Translations under genes and position numbers: made by a program
Assembly: GCF_014898055.3 (NCBI RefSeq)
Contig: NW_023604861.1
Span: 83,610,399-83,674,398, forward strand
DNA: 64,000 nucleotides
DNA from: Talpa occidentalis
Taxonomy: Eukaryota; Chordata; Mammalia; Eulipotyphla; Talpidae
Direction: 5' to 3'
The notes under the pieces: generated by a model
The model's database searches: none
Told to the model about the DNA's origin: nothing
The model's input: the letters and a program-made list of their open reading frames with translations, nothing else
Shown here: piece after piece, positions 1-11,713 of the stretch
How the letters are laid out: every line of letters begins with the position of its first letter
Position numbering within the stretch: position 1 is the first letter of the stretch

Positions 1-359
1 AAAAAGAAATAGGTCAGTGGTCTTCTAAAAACACCTCCAAGAGGTTCTCATTATGACTAAGGTGTGACTTTCTTTTTAACTGAAGTACCATTGCTTTACA
101 TCCTCACTACTCTCTTGGCAGTATAGGACATCCCCCCTCAGGTGTGGTCACGATAGCTCTCCCACAGTCCTCTGCATAGTCCATTGTTCTCTTCACTCCC
201 CCTCTCACTCGTCACCCTCCTGTGGATGCCTCAGATCTCCAGATTTTCAAAGGTGAATCGGGCCCTTCCAGCTGGTTCTCCACAAACAATGGCCTTGTTA
301 GAGCTCGGTAATTTCTCTCACAAAGACACAGAACATTGAATTATCACTAACCCTCACAT

Positions 360-2460
360 TTTATTTTTTAATTTGGAAATAATTTCAAGCTTTTCAGAAA
401 GTTGCACAGAAGAAACACAGCATGAAGAACACAATATACCTGCTAGCCAGGTCCATCCCTTGTCAATATTCTACCTCACACACTCCACCATTTGTGTTCT
501 CTCTCTCCATTTACACATGTGCTGTTTCTTTTCTGAGTCTCTTGAGAATAAATTGCATATATCATGGCTCTTCCCCAGCCCCATAAAAAAAAATCAATGT
601 TCCTTTCCTAAGCATTAGGGATATTTTCCTACATAAATCACAGTATAGTTTCAACTTAGTACATTTAATATTGATTTTGTCCATATTCTAATTCTATAAG
701 TAGACTCAGTAATGTTCTATATGACTTTTGTTTTTTAACTTTTGAACTATATTTGAACAAAAGTTGATTTGAATCATGGGCTGCCTGACCAGAAATGGTT
801 ATGAAATGTTGCTCCCCTGTTCAGCTTTTCCCCCCCATTTCTGTCCAGAATACCACACGGTGATGCTGTATCCTCCTCAGGGCTTCACATCCAGAGGCAC
901 AAAATAGTCACTGTCTTGGTAATAGCAATTTGATTACCCAGTCAAGGTGTTTTCTGTTCCCTCTGATTAATAATATGTAAATAATATGTTTTTGTGTAAT
1001 AATATGTTTTTTTTTTCAGCTAGTAAGCAATTGAGGAGACAATTTAAGACCCTGCAAATTTACTGCTTCTGATTCAAATTTCCTCTCAGATGAAGCATCC
1101 ATTGAGGATTCTTGTGTGATTCAGTCTTTACTATGATAGTTGCAAACTGATGACATGCTAATTCCATCCTTCCCTACACTTTTATCAGTCATCATCCGAT
1201 ATCCTACCATAAGAAGAGCTCTCTTTTTCCTTCCATTAATTTATCTATTTATTATTAGTATGGACTCATGGGTTCCCATTTTTTAATAGCTTATATTCAT
1301 TACTATATCTAGTTATTTTGGTGCTCAATTTGTCCCAGACTTGGTAAGAGGGGACCCCTTCAAGCTGAAACTTGTGTCTTTGTGATATGCTCCATACATT
1401 TGGGAGAGCATTTCCTTCCTTTATGGCATAATAAGGGATTACAGCGCCATTTGTATCTACTGTTTTTTGAAGAGGAAGCTCTATAATCAGCTATTTCTCT
1501 GAAGATTTCTGCTTTCATTTAGTGGGAATGTTACTACAGACCAAGATTTGGGTACTAAGTGTGCTCATTGCTACTGAAATGTCTGTCCACTGCTACTAAG
1601 GGGCAACCTATGAGAGGAGTTAAACCCTATCAGCAGACAGAGCTAGGAAATATATACATGAAAAAAACCACACATACACACATAAACATACATGTATACT
1701 TGCACAAGCATGTATACATACATGTTTTAGCAATCAGGAGTTACACCCAGTATCTCTAGTTGTAATAATTTTCGAGGAGTTCCCTTCTGCCTTCCTCCAT
1801 GCCATGTGTACGTGCTTTCTTCCACAGTGAGAACCCTGGCTCTCAGCAACATCACCTCATTGACTACTTTGCTCAGTTCTATAATATAACTCAGTTCTAT
1901 AATATAACAGAGTTGTTTCTACCTACCACTGTAAAAAAAAAAAACCTCTTAAAAAAATCCAAAATTTGTGATTTGTCCTCCCAACCAAAGACTGTACACA
2001 ATCAAATACTTGTGTCCACAAGTCACTTGGATTAGTTCTTTTTAACTTTCCTTTCATTTTAGTGATGGTATTCATCTAAATGCAATTGGATGCATTTGTT
2101 TTCATTTGCCTTTTTGTTTATTTAATTTTTAAATCCCACCTGTTAATTTAATTTTTAAAATATGAAGAACATTAACATGCTCCCAAAAGTAAAGCTATAC
2201 AAAAAGATTAACTCAGAGAAGTGTCCCTCCCTTATCATCTCCTATTTACCCCACTTCCTCCTTTGCCTTACAGGATTTTGTAACCTGTAAGGATTTGTCC
2301 TTCCTATCTTTCTATATTTGTAAAGGAAAGTAGAGACATATAAGCTTTCTTATTTTCCTTTCTTCCTTTCACAGAAAGTAGTACCCGACATATGCACGTT
2401 AAGGCATCTTAACGTGGGGATGGAGAAGAAAGAGGAGACAGAGGTGGGAGAATGACCTTG
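360..2460. repeat. Ancient L1M-type 3'-UTR-like repeat, copy A
   Basis: This is a long degenerate A+T-rich interspersed repeat. It is recognised because the same order of blocks recurs at 3.8-6.6 kb and 29.6-30.9 kb. The blocks are a 'cttatcagtc' block, then a block about 'ggtgctcaatttgtcccaga', then one with 'tggcataataaggg', then a CA/TA-rich stretch near 1660-1730, then 'gtgagaaccctggctctcag'. From memory this text resembles old mammalian L1 (L1M) 3'-terminal sequence. Orientation and subfamily are not assigned. Short open frames inside it are not genes. Confidence 0.5.
1872..1907. repeat. Perfect 18-bp tandem duplication
   Basis: The 18-bp unit ctcagttctataatataa occurs twice head to tail (1872-1889 and 1890-1907) with no mismatch. 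It lies inside ancient repeat copy A and is much younger than its surroundings. Confidence 0.9.
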
Positions 2461-3641
2461 AGATCACTAGCCCTCAAACTTTATTAATTGAATATCACGT
2501 TTGAAATTTTTACCATATCCTCATGCTGTGTTAATGTTTACTTAACATTTTTTTCTTTGCATTGATTCGTGTTTTGATCAAAAGAAAAATTAAAAGAACA
2601 CCTTATATCACTGTTATAAAAGGGAACGTATTCTTTCTTGTCATAAATAGAAGATAATTCAAACTACAGTGAGAGTTCTTTTTGTTGTCACAAAGACTTA
2701 ACAGGCATGGCTTTTTTACAGCAAGATCTAGTGTATTATGGTACACGTGGGTGGTACTGAAAGTCATGTTGAGTACTATTTTAAATGGCCTTCTGCACCT
2801 CCAGTATTCCATCCACCCTATGCTTGGGGATGAGTCTGATTTTAGTCAAGAGCTGACTAATGACTGTGTGCCTGGAATAAAGTCAAGTGGCCTATGTGTA
2901 AAACCAAACCTTATAAGAGAAGTTTCAATCAAGCACCAGTCTCACTATGAGAGAAGATGAGTGTAAGTAGTAGCTCTTGTGCTCTGGGCTGGTAAAGAGG
3001 ATGCAAAACCAAGGGTGTGGTTTGGCTGGTGAGACCTGGTGAGGCTGGATGGGCTGGGTACCTTACTAACAAAACCACAAGGATACTTCATTTCTCTCAT
3101 GGCCAGGTTTCTTTATTAGTGGGTTTCTTGTAGTTACATTTTGATGCATTCTTATCCCTGCATCAGAACATCATTAAAATTCTTGATTCTACATGTAATG
3201 GTTTTGGAAGGAATTTGCAGACCCACACTTTGGGGTTGTACTCTAAATTTCTTAAGAGTTTCATTAAAATTATAATCTTCTGAAGTTTAAAAAGTTCAAG
3301 TGAAGTAACCTCTTCTAGTATTTACTCATAGGATTTGAATATAAATGTTTGCTTGTCTCATTTACTTAATGAAGATGCAAACTCACTGAATTCAGCAATT
3401 TTTTTTAAGGCATCTGGTAAGTTTAAGGAAGTATGTGCAAGCATATAGTATGTATAGGAGCGGTTTCCCCTCATATAAGATAGTAAAGAAAAGTAAGAGC
3501 AACTAATCCAAGTCAAATGAGTTAAATGCTATCAAGTGACACACTGACTATGACTCCTTTTTAAACTATCAATTGAATGTTTTGCAAACTGTCAATTTAT
3601 GCAAAATTTAAACAGCAAACATAAATTATGATGCATACTAA
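2461..3641. other. No recognisable feature
   Basis: This is A+T-rich sequence with only short, uncharacteristic open frames on both strands. I see no repeat I can name and no splice-flanked coding segment. Confidence 0.5.
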
Positions 3642-3690
3642 ACACACACACACACACTATATATATGTATATATATATATATATATATTT
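3642..3690. repeat. (CA)n/(TA)n microsatellite
   Basis: A compound dinucleotide repeat: CA units at about 3642-3657 followed by TA units to about 3690, with one TG interruption. Length polymorphism is expected. Confidence 0.95.
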
Positions 3691-3829
3691 AAAGTTTGCT
3701 CTGCTTATCAGATAAGCAGCATGATGGAAATTAACACAGCAATATCAAATACCAGTTACATCTTTGTCATCAGGTTCAGTATGGAAAATTTGCCTGCATC
3801 TTACTAACATCAGTGGAAGATTTGTTTTT

Positions 3830-4205
3830 GGAAATATTTCATTTTGACTTTTAATTTTAGACTTATATAAAAGTTGCAAAAATGGTTGAGGTAGTTTCTC
3901 ATAACCTTCCCATGGTTCACATGTCACATTACCACAGTACAGTGACCAGAACCAGGAAATTAACACTGGAACAACACTATCAACTAAACAATGACTTCAC
4001 TCTAATTTCACTAGATTTTCCACTAATGTTTCTTTTTTTCTGATTCAATCCAGGATCTCTCAATGCATTTAGCCATCATGTCTCCTTAGTTTTTTCCAAC
4101 TTGGGACATTTCCTCATTCGTCTCTTTGAATAGTTTACTTTTGGTCATTAATTTCTAGAATGTCCCTCAATTTGGATTTACCCAATATTTTATGATTATA
4201 TTGAG
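3830..4205. repeat. Ancient L1M-type repeat, copy B, first part
   Basis: This matches the same ancient repeat family as copy A and copy C. It includes the blocks around 'atgtctccttag' and 'tagaatgtccctcaatttgg'. It is interrupted from 4206 by a MER5A-like DNA transposon and resumes after it at about 4777. Confidence 0.5.
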
Positions 4206-4477
4206 GTAGCAGTTCTCAACCAGGGGAGATCCTGCCTCTCAGGAAACATCTGGCAATGTCTGGAGACATTACTGGTTGTGATAAGGATGGGTGTGGTAGT
4301 GGTGATAGTGCTATTGTAAACTAATGGGTAGTATATACCCATATAGTATGTATATAGTACAGCTGATTCAAAATTCAAGTCATATGAGATGCTGTTAAAC
4401 ATCCTACAATGCACAGGATGCACCCTCTGCCAAAGAATTATTTGACCCCAAATGTCATTAAAGTGAAGAAATCCTGG
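4206..4477 (+). mobile_element. MER5A-like hAT-Charlie element, 5' and central part
   Basis: This is the remnant of a non-autonomous hAT-type DNA transposon. The start resembles the MER5 terminal inverted repeat (cagttctcaacc). Characteristic internal stretches are 'ggcaatgtctggagacat' (4252-4269) and 'aaacatcctacaatgcacag'. The element runs to 4477, where a SINE has inserted, and its last bases reappear at 4761-4776. It encodes no transposase and is ancient in placental mammals. Confidence 0.85.
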
Positions 4478-4757
4478 GGCCTCCCCGGTGGCGCAGCGGT
4501 TGAGCGCTGGGTTGCGAAGCTGTCCGCAGCCTCTGCAGCACCGGTTCGATCCCCGGCTGCTCCCCGGCCACCAGGAGAGGGTCCCACATGGCCCGCAGAC
4601 CTCTAATGCCGCCCGCTGCTCCCCTCAGCAGTGTACTTCATCAGTCTGCCTGCTCTGCTCTGCTCTCCGCTCTGCCTCTGGTGAATTCTCTCACCTTCCC
4701 ATGCTTCTGACTATACCCAGTGCTTGTATAAATAAATAAATCTTTAAAAAAAAAAAA
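4478..4757 (+). mobile_element. tRNA-derived T+ SINE, copy 1
   Basis: A full-length SINE. It has a tRNA-like head with A box (tggcgcagcggttgag) and B box (ggttcgatccc), then a C/T-rich body, then a tail with AATAAATAAA and TCTTT followed by poly(A). The duplication aaagtgaagaaatcctgg (18 bp) flanks it at 4460-4477 and 4758-4775, showing L1-mediated integration. It sits inside the 3' end of a MER5A-like transposon. It is a non-coding pol III-type element, and open frames across it are meaningless. Confidence 0.93.
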
Positions 4758-4776
4758 AAAGTGAAGAAATCCTGGA
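4758..4776 (+). mobile_element. MER5A-like element, 3' terminal piece
   Basis: This is the duplicated target plus the last bases of the hAT element, split from its main part by SINE copy 1. The sequence gaagaaatcctgg is a degenerate match to the MER5 end (gttgagaaaccctgg). Confidence 0.65.
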
Positions 4777-6196
4777 TTAAGGTGATGCTTTTTTTTTTTT
4801 TTTTTTTGCAAAACTACTACAGACATGATACTGTGTTCTTCTTAGTGCATCATATCAGGGGTACATCACATATCTGTATCTAATTACCGGTGATATTAAC
4901 ATCAATTATTTAGTGAGGGTGGTGGCTGGTGGGTTTCTCTACTGCAAAGTTACTATTTTTGACCTCTAACTGAATACATTCTTGGGGTAGGGGGGAATAC
5001 ACTTCTGATTGCAAATACTGTTTCTTCTCAAACTTCTGTCCACCAGTTTTAGCATCCATTGGTGGGTCTTGCTTGCAACAATATTTATTGTGGTATTTGA
5101 CTCTTAATTGGAATTTTTCTGTGAGGAAAAGTGCTGTCCCTTCTTCCTCATTTATTTATTTGTCCAATAATTTTATCAGTGTGACCTCAGGGATATTTAT
5201 TTTTTGGGTTATAATCCAATACAATCATTATTTATTTTGCTGTTCAACTTGTTCCAGCTTTGGTCATTGGGGATTCTTTCAAATTGGCCCTTGTGTATTT
5301 TTGATCTGCTCCTATCCATTTTTGACTACTTTCTTACTTTCTGGCACTATAAGATGTTCTAAGCTCATCTTGTACCTTCCCTGTCCCAGCCCTGGAATCA
5401 ATCACTTCTCTAAGAAGCTCTGGCTCCTTTTATTGGAGAATGGTTTATAGAAATCAAGATCTGCTTCTTCCTACTGGAGTGTTACTGTTCTGAGGTCCTT
5501 TCAGAGGACAGAGTTCAGAAACACATGTGTACTAACTCTCTCTCTCTCACACACACGTACCAACATATACTTGTGTATATAAATAAAAATCCTGAGTTCA
5601 TATTTGATGTTTCTGATTCTAGTCCAGTACCACAGGGTTCATTTAGCCTTCCCTCCTTTCTCTGACAGTGAGAAACCTGGTTCTCATTATCTAATATATT
5701 TTACTTATTTGTTCCATCCTACTATAAAGCAGTTTCAGAATTGCTAATCCATGCCCTTATGAGAAACAAATTTACTGCCTAGAGTATAGTATTTGTATTC
5801 TATCCTTTACTATTTTTTAGCCTAACAAACTACTGTCAAAATTGGTACTGAAGTTATTTGGGTTAGTTCTTTTCTTTCTCGCTCCTTCCAGCGGGTTATA
5901 TTATTCTTTAGTAATTCATTTAGATTGAATTTTCATTGCTTGAGTCCCAGTTTGGATTCTCCCCACTCTGGTTGATTTTAATTACCTATTTTGGGGGTAT
6001 GTGAAAAATACTATAATTCTAAGAGGCAGAGTTATATGAAAAAGTATACTTAGAAGTAGTACTTCCTATCCCAACTAATTGTTCTTTTCTCCCCTTTTCT
6101 TTCTACATCTTCCCCACCCACCCCATCCAATTTCATTTCATATTTATCTTTCTTTTATGTCTTTGTATAAATGAAAAGATGCAAGTTCATTTTCTT
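4777..6196. repeat. Ancient L1M-type repeat, copy B, second part
   Basis: The repeat resumes after the MER5A/SINE insertions. Blocks appear in the same order as in copies A and C: 'gtgcatcatatcagggg', 'gcaaagttactattttt', 'tagcatccattggtgg', 'ccagccctggaatcaatca', then a CT/CA/TA-rich stretch at 5536-5590 and 'cagtaccacagggttcattt'. A 126-codon open frame at 5073-5450 falls wholly inside it and has no recognisable protein signature. The repeat continues past SINE copy 2 to about 6620. Confidence 0.5.
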
Positions 6197-6461
6197 TTTT
6201 TTTTTTTTTTAAGATTTATTTATTTATTTATACAAGCACTGGGAACAGTCTGAAGCACGGGAGGGTGAGAGAATTCACCAGAGCCAGAGCAGGGACAGAA
6301 CAGGCAGAAGGACCGAAGTACACTGCTGAGGGGAGCGGTGGCAGGAAAGTCTGCACGCCTTGTGGCACCCTCACTCGAGGGCCAGGGATCGAACCAGTGC
6401 TGCAGAGGCTGCGGGCAGCCTCGCAATCCAGCGCTCAACCACTGCGCCACCGGGAGGCCCA
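6197..6461 (-). mobile_element. tRNA-derived T+ SINE, copy 2
   Basis: A full-length minus-strand SINE: poly(T), AAGATTTATTTATTTATTTATA (reverse of the AATAAA/TCTTT tail), body, then the reverse-complemented B box (gggatcgaacc) and A box ending at 'gggaggccc'. The duplication caagttcattttctt flanks it at 6182-6196 and 6462-6476 without mismatch. It interrupts ancient repeat copy B. Confidence 0.93.
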
Positions 6462-6620
6462 CAAGTTCATTTTCTTATATTCTCTTCTTCCTCACCTGAA
6501 GGGTATTATACTACATGTATTCTTTTGCACTTTGCTTTTTTCTCTTGATGATATATCTTAGAATTCACTCCCTAGATGTTAATTCTTCATTAATAATGAT
6601 AGTCTTGATTTATTCATACA
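6462..6620. repeat. Ancient L1M-type repeat, copy B, distal end
   Basis: This continues copy B after the SINE. The block 'cttttgcactttgctttttt' followed by 'gatatatcttagaattc' resembles the distal part of this repeat family and recurs, diverged, near 13970-14020. Confidence 0.4.
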
Positions 6621-7869
6621 ACTTCTATTTTTTTTAAATGAGAGAAGTTATTTTCAAGGGACAGGCCAGACATTGGGGCATTTGATTGGGGGCATTTGAC
6701 CCTTAAACCAGTAGAACAGAAGAGTTTTAGATATTTACAGAGCAGGACATACTAATATATTAGATCTAATTCAATCAAAAGCAAACTCAACCAATTATTA
6801 ATGATGCTTTGACCTAAAACACAGAGTTATTTGTTTATGGTATTTATTAGAACAGGAGAAATTACCTAGAATAGTAGTTGATGTGACACCTTATAAATTG
6901 CATAGGTTAATAAAAAATATAAATTATTTGTTTACTGCTTAGATCTGAAAATATATACAAGTGAGAAAGGTCAGAACAAGGGAGGACATTTTAAATCAGT
7001 TGTACTAAGCAAGCTGCTATAACAGATTATATGTTTTTGTGTCTCATCTGTGAGTTTTACCTATACGGCTTTTAAGTAGGACTCTGGTAATTCTAAGTTC
7101 TGTATTTCATTGTTACTTTTGAACATTCTCATGGGTTAATGTGACTCAAATTGTAATTCTGATTTCGTAGGGGTGGAAGGGAAATGGAGGGGACACAGAT
7201 CCAGAAAGGATAAGAAACTTGCCAAAATTACAGAGTAATTTTAGAGAGGGCTTGATAGCTTATACTGCCCAAGATGCCATAACTGGTTTTTTGTTTTTCT
7301 TTTTAAAATTTTAAATCCTCATTGATTCTGTCTCTGGGTTAGGTACTTGCCTGAAGTTGGGCCAAACTTCTGAACAGACTTTCTTTTTTGCAATGATAGC
7401 AGAGAAAGACTAGAAAAATCCAATGAGTCAAAATTACAACTTGTAAACTGGATAGATAATATTATAATGGCAGAACAAATGCAAACATCCAAGAAACTTT
7501 CAGAATGAGAGATTATTAAGATAAAGTAGGACTCTGTTGATGCTTTTTAGTGCATACCAACATACACACTTCTCCAGCAAAAAATGTAGAAGTAATTCAC
7601 ATGGTTGAATTGTTCATTGGTAAAGGAGTAGAAGGAAACCTTCAAGTAATAATTAGCTAAAGATTCAAGCAAATGATCCCAAGGCTGCCCTTGTGTTCTC
7701 TTAGGCAGAAAGAATTCAGAAAGTAAAAATGAAGAGCCTGCTAAAGAAAGCCTTGCTTGTTCTCACTATTGGGCTAGTGTTTGTTATCAAACCAAGTCAT
7801 ATCAGGCCTTCTCATAGGTGAGGAGAATTGTTTTATATATTCCTGCCTTCAACTCTAAGTCCTATGATA
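6621..7869. other. No recognisable feature
   Basis: A+T-rich sequence with no repeat I can name and no open frame longer than a few dozen codons. Confidence 0.5.
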
Positions 7870-8010
7870 TGAGTTTCATCTCCCATGTAGACTGGGAGCT
7901 CCCTCAAGATGGGAACAATGCTTTCTCCTTCTAACTACTTCACCACATGGACCAGAATAGAGTTAGATTTTCAGCGGGTATTCAGCACAGATATGCTAAG
8001 TGGAATTAAA
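7870..8010 (+). repeat. L2/MIR-class fragment
   Basis: The text 'gactgggagctccctcaaga...gggaacaatgc' followed by 'gggtattcagcacagatatg' resembles the 3' end of L2/MIR-class elements. It is too diverged to subclass. Confidence 0.35.
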
Positions 8011-8829
8011 AGAGGTGAACAACATTTAATAGGAACAATATTGGCCAGATTATAAGACAAACTTACTTTGTGTTTACCACAACAAAATTTTCAATGGAAC
8101 AAACCAAGGGTGTCTGAATAGTCCTAGAAGGAAAGAGTTCAAATAGGGCAGAAGGAAGCATCAAACAGGAGAGATAATACCTTTGACAGATGAATGGGGA
8201 CCCAAGTCTGGATATTTTGTTCCTGGTTCCAGGGAAAGATACCTTAAACTAGTGAGTGGGAACTCAGGAGATGTTTGGTTCCAAGGTGACATCTGGATTG
8301 GCTGTGAGTGGAAAGCAAAGGACAGACTCATGTGAGGGAAAGTCTTCTTTTCCCAGAGTGCCTGCTTTCCAGAGTGGGGAGCAAAGGATCATAGGAGCTA
8401 AGGCATGCACTGGTACAGACACCAAGACACCAACAATAGCCACTTCTCTTTCCCCTAGGGGTGATTTTCTTTCATGTTTTCTCTTGAACAGACACACTTG
8501 AGTCCCATAGAGAATTGTGCAGGTGTGTCACTGAAGAAAACTTGATGTATGAAAACCTGAAATTGTACTTTATGCACATTCCTGAAGAATTCTTTATATT
8601 AAAGAGGATATTCTGCAACATGCTCCTCTGGGACACTTAACATATAATCCAACTGACAAATTCTATGAGTGCTACCTCTTCAGAACATGGCAACTATATA
8701 AAGCACTTACTCAAGAGAATAGTAACACAGACTTAGCCAGGAGGAGTTTCTTTTGTTCACTCCTTGCCTTTGACAGGATGAAACCAATCACATCATCATA
8801 AAGTATCTTTCTCAATCACTTATGCATAG
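8011..8829. other. No recognisable feature
   Basis: Open frames of about 80 codons exist on both strands at 8256-8501, one the mirror of the other. Neither has a recognisable domain, so I treat them as chance. Confidence 0.45.
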
Positions 8830-8960
8830 GTGTCTTTTAGGAGGCAGCTGAGCATGGTACAAAGATCCTTATGCCGTGGGTTTCCTGACTGACAGTGTAG
8901 CCTCAGACAAGTCACCACATCTGTTTTACTGATTCAGATATGGAATTCTAACAGTTGCTA
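8830..8960 (+). repeat. MIR fragment
   Basis: The order 'gtgggtttcctgactgacag', 'cctcagacaagtcacc', 'ctgttttactgattcagat' follows the central MIR core (tgtgaccttgggcaagtcac, then cctcagtttcctcatctg). It is strongly diverged. Confidence 0.4.
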
Positions 8961-9173
8961 TCAAAAGCTGAGAGCAGACCAAGGAGCACTGTGAAAAGTC
9001 CACCAACAATTACAGAATTGACTGATGAACCATTTGTGTTTATTGCCCAAGACCTGCCCCTTGTTTCTGATGCTGGGTCAGTGTCATTCAAAGAATGACA
9101 CTACCTGCTTTCCACATGTCCTCAGAAGCACTGAATGACAGAAATCTGGGCAAAGGCAGGAAGGAATTTCTTT

Positions 9174-9490
9174 TTCTTTTTTCTTTTTTTTTAATAGAGG
9201 CATTTTTTTTATTTATTTATTTGTTTGTTTGTTTGTTTGTTTATACATGCACTGGGTACAGTCAGAAGGCGGGAGGGTGAGAGAATTCACCAGAGCCAGA
9301 GCAGGGAGCAGAGCAGGCAGAAGGACCGAAGTACACTGCTGAGGGGAGCAGCGGGCGGCAGGAGAGGTCTGCGCGCCATGCGGGACCCTCCTCCGGTGGC
9401 CGGGGAACAGCCGGGGATCGAACCGGCGCGGCAGAGGCTGCGGGCAGCTTCGCAACCCAGCGCTCAACCGCTGCGCCACCGGGGAAGCCC
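9174..9490 (-). mobile_element. tRNA-derived T+ SINE, copy 3, with GTTT-expanded tail
   Basis: A full-length minus-strand SINE ending at 'ggggaagccc' with near-perfect A and B boxes, among the least decayed copies here. The duplication aggaaggaatttcttt flanks it at 9158-9173 and 9491-9506. The usual ATTT units of the tail are followed by about five GTTT units (9220-9242), so the AATAAA array has expanded as CAAA on the element strand. Confidence 0.93.
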
Positions 9491-9506
9491 AGGAAGGAAT
9501 TTCTTT

Positions 9507-9640
9507 AACAAACATAAGTTGAGTGCCAGTTTATGTGTGGCACTCTTCTAGGCACTGCACATAAAATGATAAATTAGACGTCCCTCGTCTTGAGGAACTC
9601 AGTTCAGTAAATAACAGGTGCAGAATGATGTGAGTACTCT
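9507..9640 (+). repeat. Ancient L2/MIR-class fragment
   Basis: The text 'ttgagtgccagtttatgtg', 'cactcttctaggcactgcac' and 'cttgaggaactcagttcagt' follows the common mammalian repeat pattern 'gagcacctactatgtgccag ... ttctaggcactg ... aaggagctcacagtctagt'. The subclass is uncertain. Confidence 0.5.
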
Positions 9641-9864
9641 AAGAGGTACTCTAACAGGGTACAGAGAAAGTTCAAAAGAAGGCCATCTAACCTGAGTCAA
9701 GTAGGTGGGGATTGCCTTAGGAACAAGCAAGACAAGTGAGGCAAGTGATAAATGGCCTTACATGCTAAATTAAGAAGACAGAATTTTAGCCTGAGGCATC
9801 TCTGCTTGTTTTCATCAAAGCTGCTATCTGCTTTCTTTTAGATTATGGGATAGAGAACTACAGT

Positions 9865-10060
9865 CCCATTTGTTTTTGTAAATAAAGTTTTATTGGAACA
9901 CAGCCATGCTCATTGGTTAGCAGATTGAATGATGGCTTATGTGCTATAACAGCAAAGTAGTTGTGACAGAGACCATATGGCCTGGAAAACCTAAAATACT
10001 CAACTATCTCATCCTTTGCAGAAGAAAGTTTGCCTCTAGATCTAGACCAGGGAGGGCAGT
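9865..10060 (-). mobile_element. hAT-like non-autonomous DNA transposon remnant
   Basis: The text 'aaataaagttttattggaac', 'acagccatgctcattggtt', 'gacagagaccatatggcc' and 'gaaagtttgcctctagatct' matches, as I remember it, the reverse complement of a widespread mammalian element. Its other end reads 'caggggttggcaaact...ctgtaaagggccagatagta'. Family assignment is from memory, and I do not give a Repbase name. Confidence 0.6.
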
Positions 10061-10184
10061 GTGCTCTGAAATTCTGTCAGATGTTAGATGTCCAATATCT
10101 ATTAAATTAAAGAAGAGAAGGAAATATAATGGCTTCAAGGAGCCCCTTCCAATAGTAATAAGGTGGCAATAATGTCATTACCTT

Positions 10185-10456
10185 TTTTTTTTTTTTAAAG
10201 ATTGATTTATTTATTTATACAAGCACTGGGTACAGTCAGAAGCGCGGGAGGGTGAGAAGATTCACCAGAGCCAGAGCAGGGAACAGAACGGGCAGATGGA
10301 CCGAAATACACTGCTGAGGGGAGCAGCGGGCGTGGCAGGAGAGGTCTGTGCGCCACGTGGGACCCTCGCTGGCAGCCGGGGATTGAACCGGCGCTGCAGA
10401 GGCTGTGAGCAGCTTCGCAGCCCAGCGCTCAACCGCTGCACCACCAGGGGAGGCCC
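10185..10456 (-). mobile_element. tRNA-derived T+ SINE, copy 4
   Basis: A full-length minus-strand SINE with one base change in the tail (gatttatt to gattgatt). The duplication aatgtcattacctt (10171-10184) versus aatgtcattatctt (10457-10470) has one mismatch. It ends at 'ggggaggccc' with recognisable A and B boxes. Confidence 0.92.
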
Positions 10457-10470
10457 AATGTCATTATCTT

Positions 10471-11700
10471 AATATTTAGCATCTGAACTCTTCTAGGGTC
10501 AACATATTTTGGAAATTATATTGCTTTTAAGATCCACAAAGTGCCAAGACATGTAGTGGAAAGGGGGAAGGGATTTGTTATTCTGGTTATTGAGAAACAG
10601 GGAGCTGTCTAAAGAGTGTAGACTTCAATATGTATGAGAAGGACTAAGAAGGAGCTTCCAATTTGGTCTATGAACCCAAACAGCTTTGGAGACTTTGGAT
10701 AAATAACATTTTTGAAACAGTTTGCTATGTAGACTGTGATACAAATCTCTAAAACCTATCCCCTCAATCCTAATTTTTAGACAGTTGGGATCTCTGCTCC
10801 CAACGTTTTTGGTACATAATTTTCTCTTTTTTTAATTCACAGGGGGCAGAATTTCACATCTAGAGAGCTGTGGAAATGCGAAATTAGGAGGCAAGCAGAC
10901 TGCAGATATCTAGAGAGTCTACCAGTTAAGGAACTGGGCTAGGGAGAAGTTCCAAGTTTCCCTGGATTGCTCTAGGTTAAACAAGTCTGGCTTATAGCTA
11001 GATTTTACAACGCCACTCAATAGGCTGGCCCCGGGGTTTCCCAGGAAGGTCTAAATTCTTCTTTCCCTGGCTGGATGAAGGCAGGGAAAGGGCATGGAGT
11101 GGCTGTGCAGTGCCCTGCTTTCACTCCAGCCCAGTTGTCAGGTGGAGGGAGGCTTCATTAAGCTCTTTATCAGAGACTGATTGCACATCAGTAGCTTCCC
11201 TGTCAGTCTGAGAAATATTTATTTGCCTCATAAATGTGGGTTTATAGGTTTGCTATCTAAATTCTTCACCTCTGAGACTATCTTGGTAAAAAGAAAAAGA
11301 TAGGGAGGCTTAAGGCTCTCCTATTGTCATGAACTGGTACTTATGGGGAGACTTGCAAATAAAAATGCCAACACCAAGCATTCCTTTGCGTCAGAGACCA
11401 TCCTGTAAGGCCACTTGTCATTGGTGATAGCACCCATCCTGCTGTAGGGGGCAGAAGGAACCTATGATCATTTGGGGTGACAGTAACCATACTGTACATA
11501 CATGTTCAAGGGGAGCATGAGAGGGTTCAGACAGGGGCTGAGTTGTTCCTTTTTGGGGCTGGGAAAGGCAAGCATGTGTGGGTTTTGGATAGAGCTGCTG
11601 CCATAGATGTGGGAGAAGGAGTAGGAGCCATGGTCTGGTGTTCATTTTTTTCCACATACTGTGATTTGTTAAAGGTTCCTAAATAAGTCGATTAAGGTTT
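10471..11700. other. No recognisable feature; repeat-poor
   Basis: I recognise no transposon here. The 11040-11280 part is locally G+C-richer. Open frames of 70-80 codons on opposite strands near 11418-11686 overlap each other and lack any domain. Confidence 0.45.
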
Positions 11701-11713
11701 TATTGCTGAGTTT

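Noticed and set aside
4478..4560. SINE heads as genuine tRNA genes.
   Set aside because: A and B boxes are present but the cloverleaf is not maintained, and each head is joined to a SINE body and tail with a target-site duplication (or, at 11714, directly to poly(A)).
4409..4739. Pro/Ala/Arg-rich open frames over SINEs (also at 9213-9551, 35896-36216 and 45289-45626) as possible small proteins.
   Set aside because: They coincide exactly with the G+C-rich SINE and recur at each copy in either orientation, so they reflect SINE composition.
5073..5450. A 125-residue plus-strand open frame with hydrophobic stretches that could be read as a membrane protein.
   Set aside because: It lies entirely in ancient repeat copy B, whose sister copies have no matching open frame, and the hydrophobicity follows from T-rich DNA.
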